Shown here one piece after another: positions 51,206 to 60,276 of a stretch of DNA of 64,000 nucleotides. Source of the stretch: Ancylobacter polymorphus (GTDB lineage: Bacteria > Pseudomonadota > Alphaproteobacteria > Rhizobiales > Xanthobacteraceae); assembly GCF_022836935.1 (NCBI RefSeq), contig NZ_CP083239.1, forward strand, positions 4,292,001 to 4,356,000, given 5' to 3'. Below the pieces are notes generated by a model, which saw nothing but the letters and a program-made list of their open reading frames with translations, searched no databases and was not told the origin of the DNA. Positions within the stretch are counted from its first letter, which is position 1. Each line of letters opens with the position of its first letter. A program made the position numbers and the translations under genes.

Positions 51206-51294
51206 GAGCGACGGCGGGGCCTCACGCGGCGCGTGACTCCCGCGCCGGATTTCCCCCGAAAGCTCGCGCCGGGTCTCCAACTGGGAGGAGATCC

Positions 51295-52245
51295 ATGTTC
51301 AAGAACCTCGCCGCCCGCACCGGCGGCCTCATCCTCGCCCTGTCGCTCTCGCTGGCCCCGGCCGCGGCGGCGGACAAGCTCACCGTGCTGCTCGACTGGT
51401 ATGTGAACCCCGACCATGCGCCGCTGATCATCGCGCAGGAAAAGGGGCTGTTCAAAGCCCATGATCTCGATGTCGAGCTGGTCGCCCCGGCCGATCCCGC
51501 CGCCCCGCCGCGCCTCGTCGCCGCCGGTCAGGCGGATATCGCGGTGAGCTACCAGCCGAGCCTTTATCTGCAGGTGAAGGAAGGCCTGCCGCTGGTGCGC
51601 TTCGGCACGCTCATCTCCACCCCGCTCACCGCGCTGGTGGCGCTGAAGGACGGCCCGGTGAAGTCGCTCGCCGATCTCAAGGGCAAGACGGTCGGCTATT
51701 CCGTCGCCGGGCTGGAAGACGCGCTGCTCGGCACCATGCTGGCGAGCGCCGGGCTGAAGCCGACCGACGTGACCATGATCAACGTCAATTTCGCCCTCTC
51801 CCCCGCACTGGTCGCCGGCAAGGTCGACGCGGTGATCGGCGCCTACCGCAATTTCGAACTCACCCAGATCCGGCTGGAAGGCAAGGAAGGCGTCGCCTTC
51901 TTCCCCGAGGAGCACGGCGTGCCGGTCTTCGACGAGCTGATCTATGTCACCCACAAGGACAAGCTCGCCGATCCGCGCCTCACGCGCTTCCTGGCGGCCG
52001 TGGAAGAAGCGACGATCTACATCCTCAACCACCCCGAGGAGGCCTGGGGCGTGTTCGTCAAGGCCAACCCGAAGCTCGACGACGAACTGAACCGCACCGC
52101 CTGGACCGACACGCTGCGCCGCTTCGCCCATGCTCCGGCGGCGCGGGACGAGGGCCGCTATGTCCGCTTCGGCGAATTCATGAAGAGCCATGGCCTGATC
52201 GACACGGTCGAGCCGGCCAGCGTCTATACGCCCGCCCTGCCCTGA
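51295..52245 (+). CDS. thiY: ThiY-like ABC transporter substrate-binding protein
   Basis: Periplasmic NMT1/THI5-like binding protein of 316 residues. The signal peptide ends AAAADK (near residue 25), followed by LTVLLDWYVNPDHAPLIIAQ, the hallmark of HMP-pyrimidine/thiamine precursor binders, and VELVAPADPAAPPRL. QADIAVSYQPSLYL and TVGYSVAGLEDALLG are also typical. The TPP riboswitch directly upstream supports a role in thiamine-precursor uptake. ATG 51295 has GGAGGAGAT just before it. The permease may be the gene at 47835; the ATPase is not in the window. Confidence 0.92.
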   Translation: MFKNLAARTGGLILALSLSLAPAAAADKLTVLLDWYVNPDHAPLIIAQEKGLFKAHDLDVELVAPADPAAPPRLVAAGQADIAVSYQPSLYLQVKEGLPLVRFGTLISTPLTALVALKDGPVKSLADLKGKTVGYSVAGLEDALLGTMLASAGLKPTDVTMINVNFALSPALVAGKVDAVIGAYRNFELTQIRLEGKEGVAFFPEEHGVPVFDELIYVTHKDKLADPRLTRFLAAVEEATIYILNHPEEAWGVFVKANPKLDDELNRTAWTDTLRRFAHAPAARDEGRYVRFGEFMKSHGLIDTVEPASVYTPALP

Positions 52246-52260
52246 GCCGGAGGCGTCACG

Positions 52261-52293
52261 CCGTCATGGCCGGGCGCGCCACGGCCATGACGG
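52261..52293. repeat. Hairpin CCGTCATGGCCG repeat after thiY-like gene
   Basis: CCGTCATGGCCG (52261-52272) and CGGCCATGACGG (52282-52293) are exact complements with a nine-base loop. It sits 15 bases after the stop codon. It has no T-run, and probably acts as a transcript end or is another short palindromic intergenic element. Confidence 0.6.
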
Positions 52294-52367
52294 TCGCATC
52301 ATGCCTTCCGATCCCTGCCCGAGGGTGCTAACCGATGCGGGGGCCGTTGGGACGCGGAAGGGCAGGC

Positions 52368-53669
52368 ATGGGCAATCTGGCGTATCACCTCGTGGCGGTC
52401 GGCGTGGGCGCCGTCGTCGGCGTTCTCGGCTCGGCCTTTCATGTCGGCGTCGAAAAACTCACCGCCGCCTGGCCGGCCTATCTCGACACCGGGCTGGGGT
52501 TGGACGGGCTCCCGCTCTACGCCGCCGCCGCGCTGGTCGCCGCCGCCATGACGCTGGTCTCGCTCTGGCTGGTGCGCACCTTCGCGCCGGAAGCCAGCGG
52601 CTCCGGCGTGCCGGAGATCGAAGGCGCGATGGAGGGGCTGCGCGAGGTGCGCTGGCATCGCGTGCTGCCGGTGAAGTTCGTCGCCGGCCTGCTCTCGCTT
52701 TCTTCCGGCATGGTGCTGGGGCGCGAGGGACCGACCATCCATATCGGCGCCTCCGTGGCCAAGGCGGCCTCCGACCTAATGAAATGGTCGGGCGAGGACA
52801 TGCGCGGCCTGCTCGCCGCCGGCGGCGCGGCTGGCCTTGCCGCCGCCTTCAACGCCCCGCTCGCCGCCGTGCTGTTCGTCATCGAGGAAACGCGCCGGCA
52901 GTTCCCCTATTCCTCGCGCACCTATATCGCCGTGGTGCTGGCATCCATCGCCAGCGCCATCGTCACCGAATATCTCACCGGCAGCCGGCCCTATATGCTG
53001 CTGGAAGCCGCCACCATTCCCTATGTCTGGCTACCGGCCTTCGCCGTCTTGGGCGTGATCCTCGGCGGCGCCGGCTTCGTGTTCAACCGTACGCTGGTGT
53101 GGTCGCTCGACCATGTGCGCCGGTTCGGCCAGCGCAGCTCCTTCTACATCTTTCCGGCCTTTGTCGGCCTCACCGTCGGCGTGCTGATGTTTGTGCGGCC
53201 GGAGGCGACGCAGGGCGGCGAGCTGCTGGCGGTGCAGCTGACGCGCGAGAACCTGCCGTTGGCCATGCTGGTGTTCGTGGTGCTGCTGCGCTTCGTCATG
53301 ACCATGGCGAGCTATTCCACCGGCGTCGCCGGCGGCATCTTCGCGCCGATCCTCGCGCTCGCGACCACGATCGGCCTGTGCTACGGCACCACGCTGGACC
53401 TGTTTTTCACCCTGCCGGACCTCGCGCACACCACCTTCGCTATCGCCGCCATGGGCGGGCTGTTCGCCGCCACCATCGGCGCGCCGCTGGTCGGCATGGT
53501 GCTTGTGCTGGAACTCACCAGCGCCTATGCGGTGCTGGTGCCGGTCATGATCACCGCCATCTTCGCCCATATGGTGTTTCTGTCACTGGGCGGGCGGCCG
53601 ATCTACGAGATCCTGCTGGAGCGGACGCTGGCCATCGAGGCGGAGGCCCGCGCCGCCGCCTCGCGCTGA
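52368..53669 (+). CDS. clcA: CLC-family H+/Cl- exchange transporter
   Basis: Inner-membrane antiporter of 433 residues with about 18 helical segments. The selectivity motifs are GSGVPEIEG (near residue 80), GREGPTIHIG (gating Glu120), GGIFAPIL and a C-terminal RPIYEILLER with the inner-gate Tyr. The internal proton Glu174 is present in FVIEETRRQF, which points to an antiporter rather than a channel. It lacks CBS domains. ATG 52368 is preferred to ATG 52335. Such proteins aid acid resistance or chloride balance. Confidence 0.92.
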   Translation: MGNLAYHLVAVGVGAVVGVLGSAFHVGVEKLTAAWPAYLDTGLGLDGLPLYAAAALVAAAMTLVSLWLVRTFAPEASGSGVPEIEGAMEGLREVRWHRVLPVKFVAGLLSLSSGMVLGREGPTIHIGASVAKAASDLMKWSGEDMRGLLAAGGAAGLAAAFNAPLAAVLFVIEETRRQFPYSSRTYIAVVLASIASAIVTEYLTGSRPYMLLEAATIPYVWLPAFAVLGVILGGAGFVFNRTLVWSLDHVRRFGQRSSFYIFPAFVGLTVGVLMFVRPEATQGGELLAVQLTRENLPLAMLVFVVLLRFVMTMASYSTGVAGGIFAPILALATTIGLCYGTTLDLFFTLPDLAHTTFAIAAMGGLFAATIGAPLVGMVLVLELTSAYAVLVPVMITAIFAHMVFLSLGGRPIYEILLERTLAIEAEARAAASR

Positions 53670-53673
53670 TCGC

Positions 53674-55464
53674 TCACGCTGCCGCCGGCGCTGGCGCCGG
53701 CGGCAGATCGGTCAGCCGCGCCGGCCCCTCGCCCTCGCGGGTCAGCACCAGCTGGCGCTCATGCTGCTCGATCAGCGTCGAGCGATGGCCGATGGAGAGC
53801 AGCGCGGTCTGCGGCAGCCGTGCGCGCAGCAGGCGGTAGAGCGCCGCCTCGCTTGCTTCGTCGAGCGCGGAGGTCGCCTCGTCGAGCAGCAGCACATCGG
53901 GTTCCACCAGCAGCGCGCGCGCCACGGCGAGGCGCTGCTGTTCGCCGCCGGAGAGGATGGAGGCCCACGGCCCGCTCTCGTCCAGCCGCGCGGCGAGTGC
54001 CGGCAGGCCCACCGCTTCCAGCGCCTCGCGCAGGCGCTCGTCGTCATAGTTCTCCAGCGGGTCGGGATAGGCGAGCGCGCCGCGCAGCGTGCCGAAGGGC
54101 AGATAGGGCCGCTGCGGCAGGGTCAGCACCCGCGCGCCGGGCGCTATCCCCACCTCGCCATGGCCATGCGGCCAGATGCCGGCGATGGCGCGCAAGAGCG
54201 TGCTCTTGCCGCTGCCCGAAGGGCCGGTGAGCAGCACACGCTCGCCACGCGCGAGATCCAGCGCCGCCACTTCCAAAAGCGCCCGCCCATCCGGCAGCCG
54301 CACCTCCATGGAATGTGCCGACAGCGGCGCCGGCCCGTGCGCCGGCACGCGGCGGAACTCGCTGCGCAGCGCCTCGGCCTGCGTCTCCTGCACCGAGCGC
54401 TCGAAGCCGACCAGACGGTCGACCACCGATTTCCACTCCGCCAGCGTCGTATAGGCGTTGATGAAGAAGGAGAACGCGCCCTGCACCTGGCCGAAGGCCG
54501 AGGAGGTCTGCATCAGCTGGCCGAGCTGGATCGCGCCGGTGAAATAGGCCGGGGCGACGACGATGAAGGGGAAGATGACCGAGAGTTGGCCATAGCCGGC
54601 CGTGAACCAGGTCAGCCGCTTCTGCGCGATCATGATGCCCCAATAATTGTGCACGACATGGCCGAAGCGCGAGAGCAGGCGGGTGCGCTCCACCGGGCCG
54701 CCCTGCATCAGCGCGATCTGCTCGCCATTCTCGCGCACCCGCACCAGATCGACACGGTAATTCGCCTCGAAACGCTGCTGGTCGTAGTTCAGCTTGATCA
54801 GCACCCGGCCGATGAGATGGGTGAGATAGGTGCCGAGCGCCGCATAGGCAAAGGCGGCCCAGACGAGATAGCCGGGGATTCTCCAGTCGGTGCCGAACAG
54901 GTTGAAGCTGAAATCGCCCGACAGCCCCCACAGGATGACGGCGAAGGAGGCGAGCGTCATCACCGCGTTCAGCACGCCGAGGAACAGGCTGAGCGTCTGG
55001 GTGACATAGGAGCTGATGTCTTCGGCGATACGCTGGTCGGGGTTGTCCGCCTCGTCGCCCTTCAGCCGCATGCGGTAATGGGTCTCGTCCGCCAGCCAGG
55101 CGGTGAGGTATTTCTCCGTCATCCAGGTACGCCAGCGTATTTGCAGCCACTGGCGCAGATAGATCTGGTACACCGCCACCGCGATGGCCACCGCCGCATA
55201 GAGCGCGAAGATCCAGAGCTGGTGGACGAAGGCGGGGTAGTTTTTTTCCTGGATCGCGTTGTAGAACACCGCGTTCCACTCGTTGATCAGCACGATCACA
55301 TAGACCCAGCCGACCTCCAGCGCGATGATCGCCGCCAGCAGCGCGCCGCCGCGCCAGCGATCCTCACCGCGGAAATAGGGAATGGACAGCCGCCAGACAT
55401 CGGCGAGCAGGGAACGAAGGGCGTGCAAGGGGGCTACTCCGGGCAGAGGTCGCGATCCGCTCAT
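53674..55464 (-). CDS. ABC exporter of the SbmA/BacA-like (YddA) type, fused ATPase
   Basis: Half-transporter of 596 residues with an N-terminal membrane domain of the ABC_membrane_2 family (about six helices, residues 30-320; NEWNAVFYNAIQEKNYPAF and RWRTWMTEKYLTAWLAD are signature segments) and a C-terminal ATPase. The ATPase has Walker A GPSGSGKST, signature LSGGEQQRLAV and Walker B VLLLDEATSALDE. Relatives include BacA-related proteins and ABCD exporters, which move peptides or acyl compounds. The substrate is unknown. It converges on the CLC gene with a four-base gap. Confidence 0.9.
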   Translation of the reverse strand: MSGSRPLPGVAPLHALRSLLADVWRLSIPYFRGEDRWRGGALLAAIIALEVGWVYVIVLINEWNAVFYNAIQEKNYPAFVHQLWIFALYAAVAIAVAVYQIYLRQWLQIRWRTWMTEKYLTAWLADETHYRMRLKGDEADNPDQRIAEDISSYVTQTLSLFLGVLNAVMTLASFAVILWGLSGDFSFNLFGTDWRIPGYLVWAAFAYAALGTYLTHLIGRVLIKLNYDQQRFEANYRVDLVRVRENGEQIALMQGGPVERTRLLSRFGHVVHNYWGIMIAQKRLTWFTAGYGQLSVIFPFIVVAPAYFTGAIQLGQLMQTSSAFGQVQGAFSFFINAYTTLAEWKSVVDRLVGFERSVQETQAEALRSEFRRVPAHGPAPLSAHSMEVRLPDGRALLEVAALDLARGERVLLTGPSGSGKSTLLRAIAGIWPHGHGEVGIAPGARVLTLPQRPYLPFGTLRGALAYPDPLENYDDERLREALEAVGLPALAARLDESGPWASILSGGEQQRLAVARALLVEPDVLLLDEATSALDEASEAALYRLLRARLPQTALLSIGHRSTLIEQHERQLVLTREGEGPARLTDLPPAPAPAAA

Positions 55465-55548
55465 CTACGCCGGGCGAAGCTGGCGGGACCGTGTCCGCCA
55501 CATTACCGATTGGAGAGCTTGCGCACCATGCAGGGGTACCGCCGCCCC

Positions 55549-55603
55549 TAGAGCACGCGCCGATCAGCTTGCATCGCAAGCTGATCGGATAACGCGTGCT
55601 CTA
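55549..55603. repeat. Nested palindrome TAGAGCACGCG / GATCAGCTTGC
   Basis: Outer arms TAGAGCACGCG (55549-55559) and CGCGTGCTCTA (55593-55603), and inner arms CCGATCAGCTTGC (55560-55572) and GCAAGCTGATCGG (55576-55588) with a three-base loop. All four arms are exact complements. It is upstream of the ABC exporter gene and downstream of phnE. A GATCGG motif repeats shortly after it. Confidence 0.75.
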
Positions 55604-55676
55604 TCTTGGAGTTAGAGGGCGATTTACCGAGCAGATCGATTCAGTCTGATCGGATCGCACTCTCGCGTGCGAAACG

Positions 55677-55707
55677 GCAAAAGCGCGGACGCCGGGCGCC
55701 CGCGCTT
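55677..55707 (-). terminator. Rho-independent terminator after phnE
   Basis: On the minus strand AAGCGCGG pairs with CCGCGCTT around an 11-base GC-rich loop, followed by TTTTGC. It lies 31 bases after the phnE stop and ends the phnCDE transcript. Confidence 0.75.
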
Positions 55708-55738
55708 CTGATGGGTGCCAGTACCGGGAGGCGCGGGG

Positions 55739-56563
55739 TCAGATGAATTTCTTGCGGATGCGCTGGCTCACCATGTCGAGCACCGTCACGGTGATGATGA
55801 CGATGATCAGGATCGCCGAGGCCTGCGAATAGAGAAAGCCGCGCATGGTCTCGTTGAAGGTCATGCCGATGCCGCCGCCGCCGACAATGCCGAGCACGGT
55901 GGCGGAGCGGACATTGGATTCGAAGCGGTACAGCGCATAGGAAATCCACAGCGGCAGCACCTGCGGCAGCACGCCATAGATGATCTCCTGCAGCCAGGTG
56001 CCGCCCGTGCCGCGAATGCCCTCCACCGGCGCGGGGTCGATGGCCTCCACCGCCTCGGAGAACAGCTTGGCGACGACGCCCGTGGTGTGGATGAACAGCG
56101 CCAGCACGCCGGCGAAGGGGCCGAGGCCGACGGCGGCGATGAAGATCAGCGCGAAGACGAGTTCGTTGATGGCGCGGCAGGCGTCCATCAGCCGGCGGAT
56201 GACGAAGGCCAGCCAGTGCGGGGCGACATTCTCCGCCGAGAGAATGCCGAGCGGAATGCCGGCGATGACGGCGAGCAGCGTGCCCCAGATGGCGATCGCC
56301 AGCGTTTCCAGCATGGCGTTGGCGTAGACATCCCAGTCGGTGAAATCGGGGCGCAGGAAGTCGGCGCCGAGCGTCGCCATGTTGCCGGCGTCGCGGACGA
56401 GCTGCGCCGGGTTCATCTCCGCCTCATACCAGGCGGCGACCAGCACCACGATGGTGAGCGCCGCGACCGCGAGACGGAACAGGCGGGTGGCCAGCGGGGT
56501 CACCGGCGGGGCGGGCATGGTGCGCGTGGCGGTGCGGTGGGCGGCGTCGGCGGCGGCAAACAT
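55739..56563 (-). CDS. phnE: Phosphonate ABC transporter permease PhnE
   Basis: Inner-membrane permease of 274 residues with six helices. The EAA-type coupling motif is in [36 protein letters not shown] and [14 protein letters not shown] match PhnE. It forms the channel for the PhnD binding protein encoded upstream. It is separated from phnD by 137 bases that hold a strong hairpin. This operon has one phnE copy; C-P lyase and other phosphonate-degrading genes are absent here. Confidence 0.93.
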   Translation of the reverse strand: MFAAADAAHRTATRTMPAPPVTPLATRLFRLAVAALTIVVLVAAWYEAEMNPAQLVRDAGNMATLGADFLRPDFTDWDVYANAMLETLAIAIWGTLLAVIAGIPLGILSAENVAPHWLAFVIRRLMDACRAINELVFALIFIAAVGLGPFAGVLALFIHTTGVVAKLFSEAVEAIDPAPVEGIRGTGGTWLQEIIYGVLPQVLPLWISYALYRFESNVRSATVLGIVGGGGIGMTFNETMRGFLYSQASAILIIVIITVTVLDMVSQRIRKKFI

Positions 56564-56619
56564 TGGCTATCCCCGTGAACGTCGTGCGGCCTGCATTATC
56601 GGCGGGCTCTGTCACAGCG

Positions 56620-56650
56620 ATCCCGGATCGGCCTTTCGGCCGTCCGGGAT
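56620..56650 (-). promoter_or_regulatory. Intra-operon hairpin between phnD and phnE
   Basis: ATCCCGGA (56620-56627) and TCCGGGAT (56643-56650) are exact complements, and an inner GGCC/GGCC pairing extends the stem. No T-run follows. On the minus-strand mRNA it lies after the abundant binding-protein cistron and could act as a 3' stabiliser or partial terminator, giving more PhnD than PhnE (inference). Confidence 0.55.
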
Positions 56651-56700
56651 ACGTGCATGCGTGGCAAGAAGGCGGGACCGGACGAGCGGCCCCGCACGTC

Positions 56701-57705
56701 TCACATGGCGGGGAACTTCTTCTGCTCTTCCACCAGCGCGGCGAGCTTGGCGTCGATCTCGCTGATCTTCTTCGCCTTCTCGTCGGCCGAGAGCTTGTCG
56801 TCGTTCTGCAGCTTCACCTTGGCCTTGAACAGCTCAAGCTGGCGGATCGGCAGCAGCTGGGCGTCGGAGGAGGCGAGGAACGGGCCCCAGCCGTCGGAGG
56901 TCTTGGCGAGGACTTCGCGGGCGTGGGCGACTTCCTCGTCGGTGCCGAGGCGGCCATAGCTCATGAAGAAGTAGTAGATCTTCGCCTTGAGATCGGCCGG
57001 CAGGTCCTTGCGCCACACGATCGGGTCGCCGGCGATCAGCGGCGAGCGCCAGATTTCCTTGATCTTGGCGGCTTCGGCCGGGCGGGTCTGCTGCAGGCGC
57101 GAGACGTTTTCGGTGTTGTTGGTGGCGAAGTCGACCTGCTTGTTGGCGACCGCCAGCAGGTTGCCCTCATGGTTCGAGGCGACGACGCGCTTGTAGCACT
57201 TGTTCGGGTCGATATTGTTGAGCGCGAAGACGTAGTAGCTGGGGACCAGGAAGCCCGAGGTGGAGTTCGGGTCGCCATTGCCGAAGTTGAAGCCCTTCGA
57301 GCAGTCGATCACGTCCTTCAGATCGTTGATGTCGTTGCGGTCGACATTGGTGACGATCAGCGAGTAGTAGCCCGAGGAACCGTCCGGCTTGGCGGTCTTG
57401 ACGAACACTTCGCCATTGGCGCGGTCCACCGCTTCCATCGCCGACTTGTTGCCGAACCAGCCGATATCCACCTTCTTGAAGCGCATGCCCTCGATCACGC
57501 CGGCATAGTCACCGACGAAGAAGGGCTTCACCGGAATGCCGATGGCCTTTTCCATGTCCTTGAGCAGGGGCTCGAAGCTCTTGGCAAGGTTGGCCGAGGA
57601 CTCGGTGGAGATGAAGCCGAAGTTCAGCTCCTTGATCTCTTCGGCGCGAACCGGGGTGCTCGCGAGAGCGGCCAGCGCGAGGCCGGCGGCGATGAGACGT
57701 TTCAT
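56701..57705 (-). CDS. phnD: Phosphate/phosphonate-binding protein PhnD
   Basis: Periplasmic binding protein of 334 residues. The signal peptide (to about residue 21, TPVRAEE) is followed by ELNFGFISTESSANL and FVGDYAGVIEGMRFKKVDIG, the PhnD ligand region. FNFGNGDPNSTSGFLVPSYY matches the phosphonate-binding loop. The C-terminal 40 residues are charged and helical. ATG 57705 is 14 bases after the phnC stop. It is the middle gene of the phnCDE operon. Confidence 0.94.
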   Translation of the reverse strand: MKRLIAAGLALAALASTPVRAEEIKELNFGFISTESSANLAKSFEPLLKDMEKAIGIPVKPFFVGDYAGVIEGMRFKKVDIGWFGNKSAMEAVDRANGEVFVKTAKPDGSSGYYSLIVTNVDRNDINDLKDVIDCSKGFNFGNGDPNSTSGFLVPSYYVFALNNIDPNKCYKRVVASNHEGNLLAVANKQVDFATNNTENVSRLQQTRPAEAAKIKEIWRSPLIAGDPIVWRKDLPADLKAKIYYFFMSYGRLGTDEEVAHAREVLAKTSDGWGPFLASSDAQLLPIRQLELFKAKVKLQNDDKLSADEKAKKISEIDAKLAALVEEQKKFPAM

Positions 57706-57719
57706 GGGGGGTGCTCCTG

Positions 57720-58562
57720 TCAGGAAACGGTCTGGGTTTGGGGGGCGGCGTCGGCGGGCGCCGGCACCACGAACTGGCTGGGCAGGATCAGCTCCTCGGC
57801 GCTGGCGCCGTAGAGCTCGGTCAAAAAGGCCGCGTTGATCTGCGAGGCGGGCCCATCGAACACGACCTTGCCGGCGTTCATCGCCACGACGCGGTCGAAA
57901 TAGGCGGTGGCGTAATCCACCTGATGCAGCGAGACGACCAGCGCGATGCCGTGGTCGCGGCTCATGGTCACCAGCGTGTCCATCACCCGCTTGGCGCTCT
58001 TGGGGTCGAGCGAGGCGATGGGCTCGTCGGCGAGCACCAGCCTGGCGCCCTGCACCAGCGCGCGGGCGATGGCGACGCGCTGCTGCTGGCCGCCGGAAAG
58101 CTCGCGGGCCCGCTTGGCGGCGTGCTGGGCGATGCCAACCTCGGCGAGCGCGGCATAGGCGGTGCGGCGCTCATCGGCATTGAACAGGCCGAGCGTGCCG
58201 CGCAGCGCGCTCATCCGCCCGAGCGCGCCGACCAGAACATTGGTCAGCACGGAAAGCCGGCCGGACAGCGCGAATTGCTGGAAGACGAGGCCGATATGAC
58301 GGCGGGCGCTGCGCACCTCGCTGCTGAGCTTGCCGCCTTCCTGCACCTTGACGCCGAAGGAGTGCACGGCACCGGAACCGGCGCCGTTGCGGTCGGCCAG
58401 GATGAGGCCGGACGCGAGACGGATCAGCGTCGACTTACCGGAGCCCGAGGCGCCGATGAGGGCGACGCGCTCGCCGGGCTGAATGGTGAGCGAGACATTC
58501 TCCACCGCACGCATCTGCCCGTAGGTCTTGCTCACTCGGTCGAGTTGAAGGGCTGCCGCCAT
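57720..58562 (-). CDS. phnC: Phosphonate ABC transporter ATP-binding protein PhnC
   Basis: Cytoplasmic ATPase of 280 residues that powers phosphonate import. Walker A is GASGSGKST (near residue 40), the signature is LSGGQQQRVAI and Walker B is LVLADEPIASLDPKSA. HIGLVFQQFALSGRLSVLTN is the Q-loop region typical of PhnC. It heads the operon, with ATG 58562 and a Pho box about 70-90 bases upstream. The extra C-terminal tail (VVPAPADAAPQTQTVS) is Pro/Ala-rich. Confidence 0.94.
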   Translation of the reverse strand: MAAALQLDRVSKTYGQMRAVENVSLTIQPGERVALIGASGSGKSTLIRLASGLILADRNGAGSGAVHSFGVKVQEGGKLSSEVRSARRHIGLVFQQFALSGRLSVLTNVLVGALGRMSALRGTLGLFNADERRTAYAALAEVGIAQHAAKRARELSGGQQQRVAIARALVQGARLVLADEPIASLDPKSAKRVMDTLVTMSRDHGIALVVSLHQVDYATAYFDRVVAMNAGKVVFDGPASQINAAFLTELYGASAEELILPSQFVVPAPADAAPQTQTVS

Positions 58563-58632
58563 CGGAGCTCCGCCGGCCTGTTGAAGACCGGCTTGGGGTA
58601 GTCGCCCCCGGTGACGGGTGGATGAAGCCGGG

Positions 58633-58650
58633 GTTACAGTTTCATGACAG
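58633..58650 (-). promoter_or_regulatory. Pho box upstream of phnC
   Basis: On the minus strand CTGTCATGAAACTGTAAC matches the PhoB-binding pattern of two CTGTNAY repeats with a four-base spacer (first repeat perfect, second with one or two changes). It lies 71-88 bases before the phnC start codon, so phosphate starvation should induce phnCDE. The DUF1254 gene on the other strand begins 107 bases away and may share the control. Confidence 0.8.
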
Positions 58651-58756
58651 CCCCCATCCCGTTGCGGCAGGGCCTTGCGCCGCCTCAAAACGAGGGGCAG
58701 CCTCTGCGGTACAATGAGGCCGCCAAGCGCCGGCAAGGCGCTGCGAGGAGGAAGGC

Positions 58757-60175
58757 ATGAAAGCGATTGGAAGGCTCGCCGCCGCCCTGATGGCGGTGGC
58801 TCTGGCGGCCGGCACCCCGGCCCGCGCCAGCGAGGGCCCGGATGAAGCGACGATAGCGCGCGACGCCTATATCTATCTCTATCCCCTCGTCACCATGGAA
58901 GTGACGCGCCAGCAGCTCATCAACCTGCCGCCGTCCTCCGGCCTCGGCGGGCCGATGAACGTGTTCGTCAATGTGCCGGGCTTTCCCACCGCCGAGATGA
59001 AGACGGTGGTGCGGCCGAATTTCGACACGCTCTATTCCTCCGCCTGGCTCGACCTCTCCGCCGGGCCGCTGGTGATCTCCGCCCCCGACACGCAGGGCCG
59101 CTATTACCTGCTGCCGATGCTGGACATGTGGACCGACGTGTTTGCCTCGCCGGGCTGGCGCACCACCGGCACGGCGGCGGCCGATTATCTCGTCACCCCG
59201 CCCGGCTGGACCGGCAACGTGCCCGCCGGCCTCACCCGCATCGCCGCGCCGACGCCCATTGTCTGGATCATCGGCCGCACCAAGACCGACGGGCCGGCCG
59301 ACTACGCCGCCGTTCACAAGGTGCAGGCCGGCTTTCGCGTCACCCCGCTCGCCGCCTGGGGCCGCGCGCCGGAGCCGCCGCCGGTGCAGAAGATCGACCC
59401 CGCCATCGATGTGAAGACCCCGCCGAAGCTGCAGGTGGACGGCATGAGCGGCCCCGTCTTCTTCGCCAAGGCGGCCGAACTCTTGAAGCTGCACCCGCCG
59501 CACCTCACCGATGAGCCGATCGTCGCCCAGATGAGGCGTCTCGGCCTCGTGCCCGGCGCGTCCTTCGACGCGAGTGCGCAGTCGCCTTCGGTGAAGGCCG
59601 CCATCGACGCCGCCCCTGCCCGCGCGCAGGAACTGATGGCGTGGAAAGTGCCGACGCTCGCCGATGTGGTGAACGGCTGGAGCATGAATGTCGACACGAT
59701 GGGCGTGTATGGCAATTACTACCTCAAGCGCGCCATCGTCGCGCAGCAGGGCCTCGGCGCGAATCTGCCGGAAGACGCCATCTATCCCCTCAACTTCGTC
59801 GATGCCGGCGGGCACCCGCTCGACGGAACGCACCGCTACACGCTGCGCTTCCCGCCCGGCCAGCAGCCGCCGGCGGATGCGTTCTGGTCGGTCACGCTCT
59901 ATGACGCGGCCGGCTATCAGGTCGCCAACCCGCTCGACCGTTTCGCCCTGTCGAGCTGGATGCCGCTGAAGACCGAGCCGGATGGCACGCTGGTGCTCTA
60001 CATCCAGCCCGACAGCCCCGGTGCGGACCGCGAATCGAACTGGCTGCCGGCGCCGAAGGGCCCGTTCAACCTCACCATGCGCCTCTACGCCCCGCGCACC
60101 GACGCGCTGACCGGGCGCTGGAATCCGCCCGCCGTCACGCGCGCCGGCGCGGTGCTGCCGCTCGGCACGCCGTGA
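58757..60175 (+). CDS. DUF1254-DUF1214 fusion protein, secreted
   Basis: Periplasmic protein of 472 residues. The signal peptide ends around GTPARASEG (residue 26). DUF1254 covers about residues 40-170 (YIYLYPLVTMEVTRQQ, VRPNFDTLYSSAWLDLS, YLLPMLDMWTDVFAS) and DUF1214 covers the C-terminal 120 (NPLDRFALSSWMPLKT, GPFNLTMRLYAPR). The activity of this family is unknown. Here the domains are in one polypeptide, unlike the split genes at 17516-18662. It is divergent from phnC across the Pho box region. The DUF6790 gene follows 101 bases later. Confidence 0.92.
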   Translation: MKAIGRLAAALMAVALAAGTPARASEGPDEATIARDAYIYLYPLVTMEVTRQQLINLPPSSGLGGPMNVFVNVPGFPTAEMKTVVRPNFDTLYSSAWLDLSAGPLVISAPDTQGRYYLLPMLDMWTDVFASPGWRTTGTAAADYLVTPPGWTGNVPAGLTRIAAPTPIVWIIGRTKTDGPADYAAVHKVQAGFRVTPLAAWGRAPEPPPVQKIDPAIDVKTPPKLQVDGMSGPVFFAKAAELLKLHPPHLTDEPIVAQMRRLGLVPGASFDASAQSPSVKAAIDAAPARAQELMAWKVPTLADVVNGWSMNVDTMGVYGNYYLKRAIVAQQGLGANLPEDAIYPLNFVDAGGHPLDGTHRYTLRFPPGQQPPADAFWSVTLYDAAGYQVANPLDRFALSSWMPLKTEPDGTLVLYIQPDSPGADRESNWLPAPKGPFNLTMRLYAPRTDALTGRWNPPAVTRAGAVLPLGTP

Positions 60176-60276
60176 ACGCCGCCCGCGATTGACAGCGCCC
60201 CGTTCCCCGGCTCCAACTGCCGCCGGGGAACGGGGATGCGGGAGAAGGCTCTTCCGCCGCACGGGGGAATGGGCGC

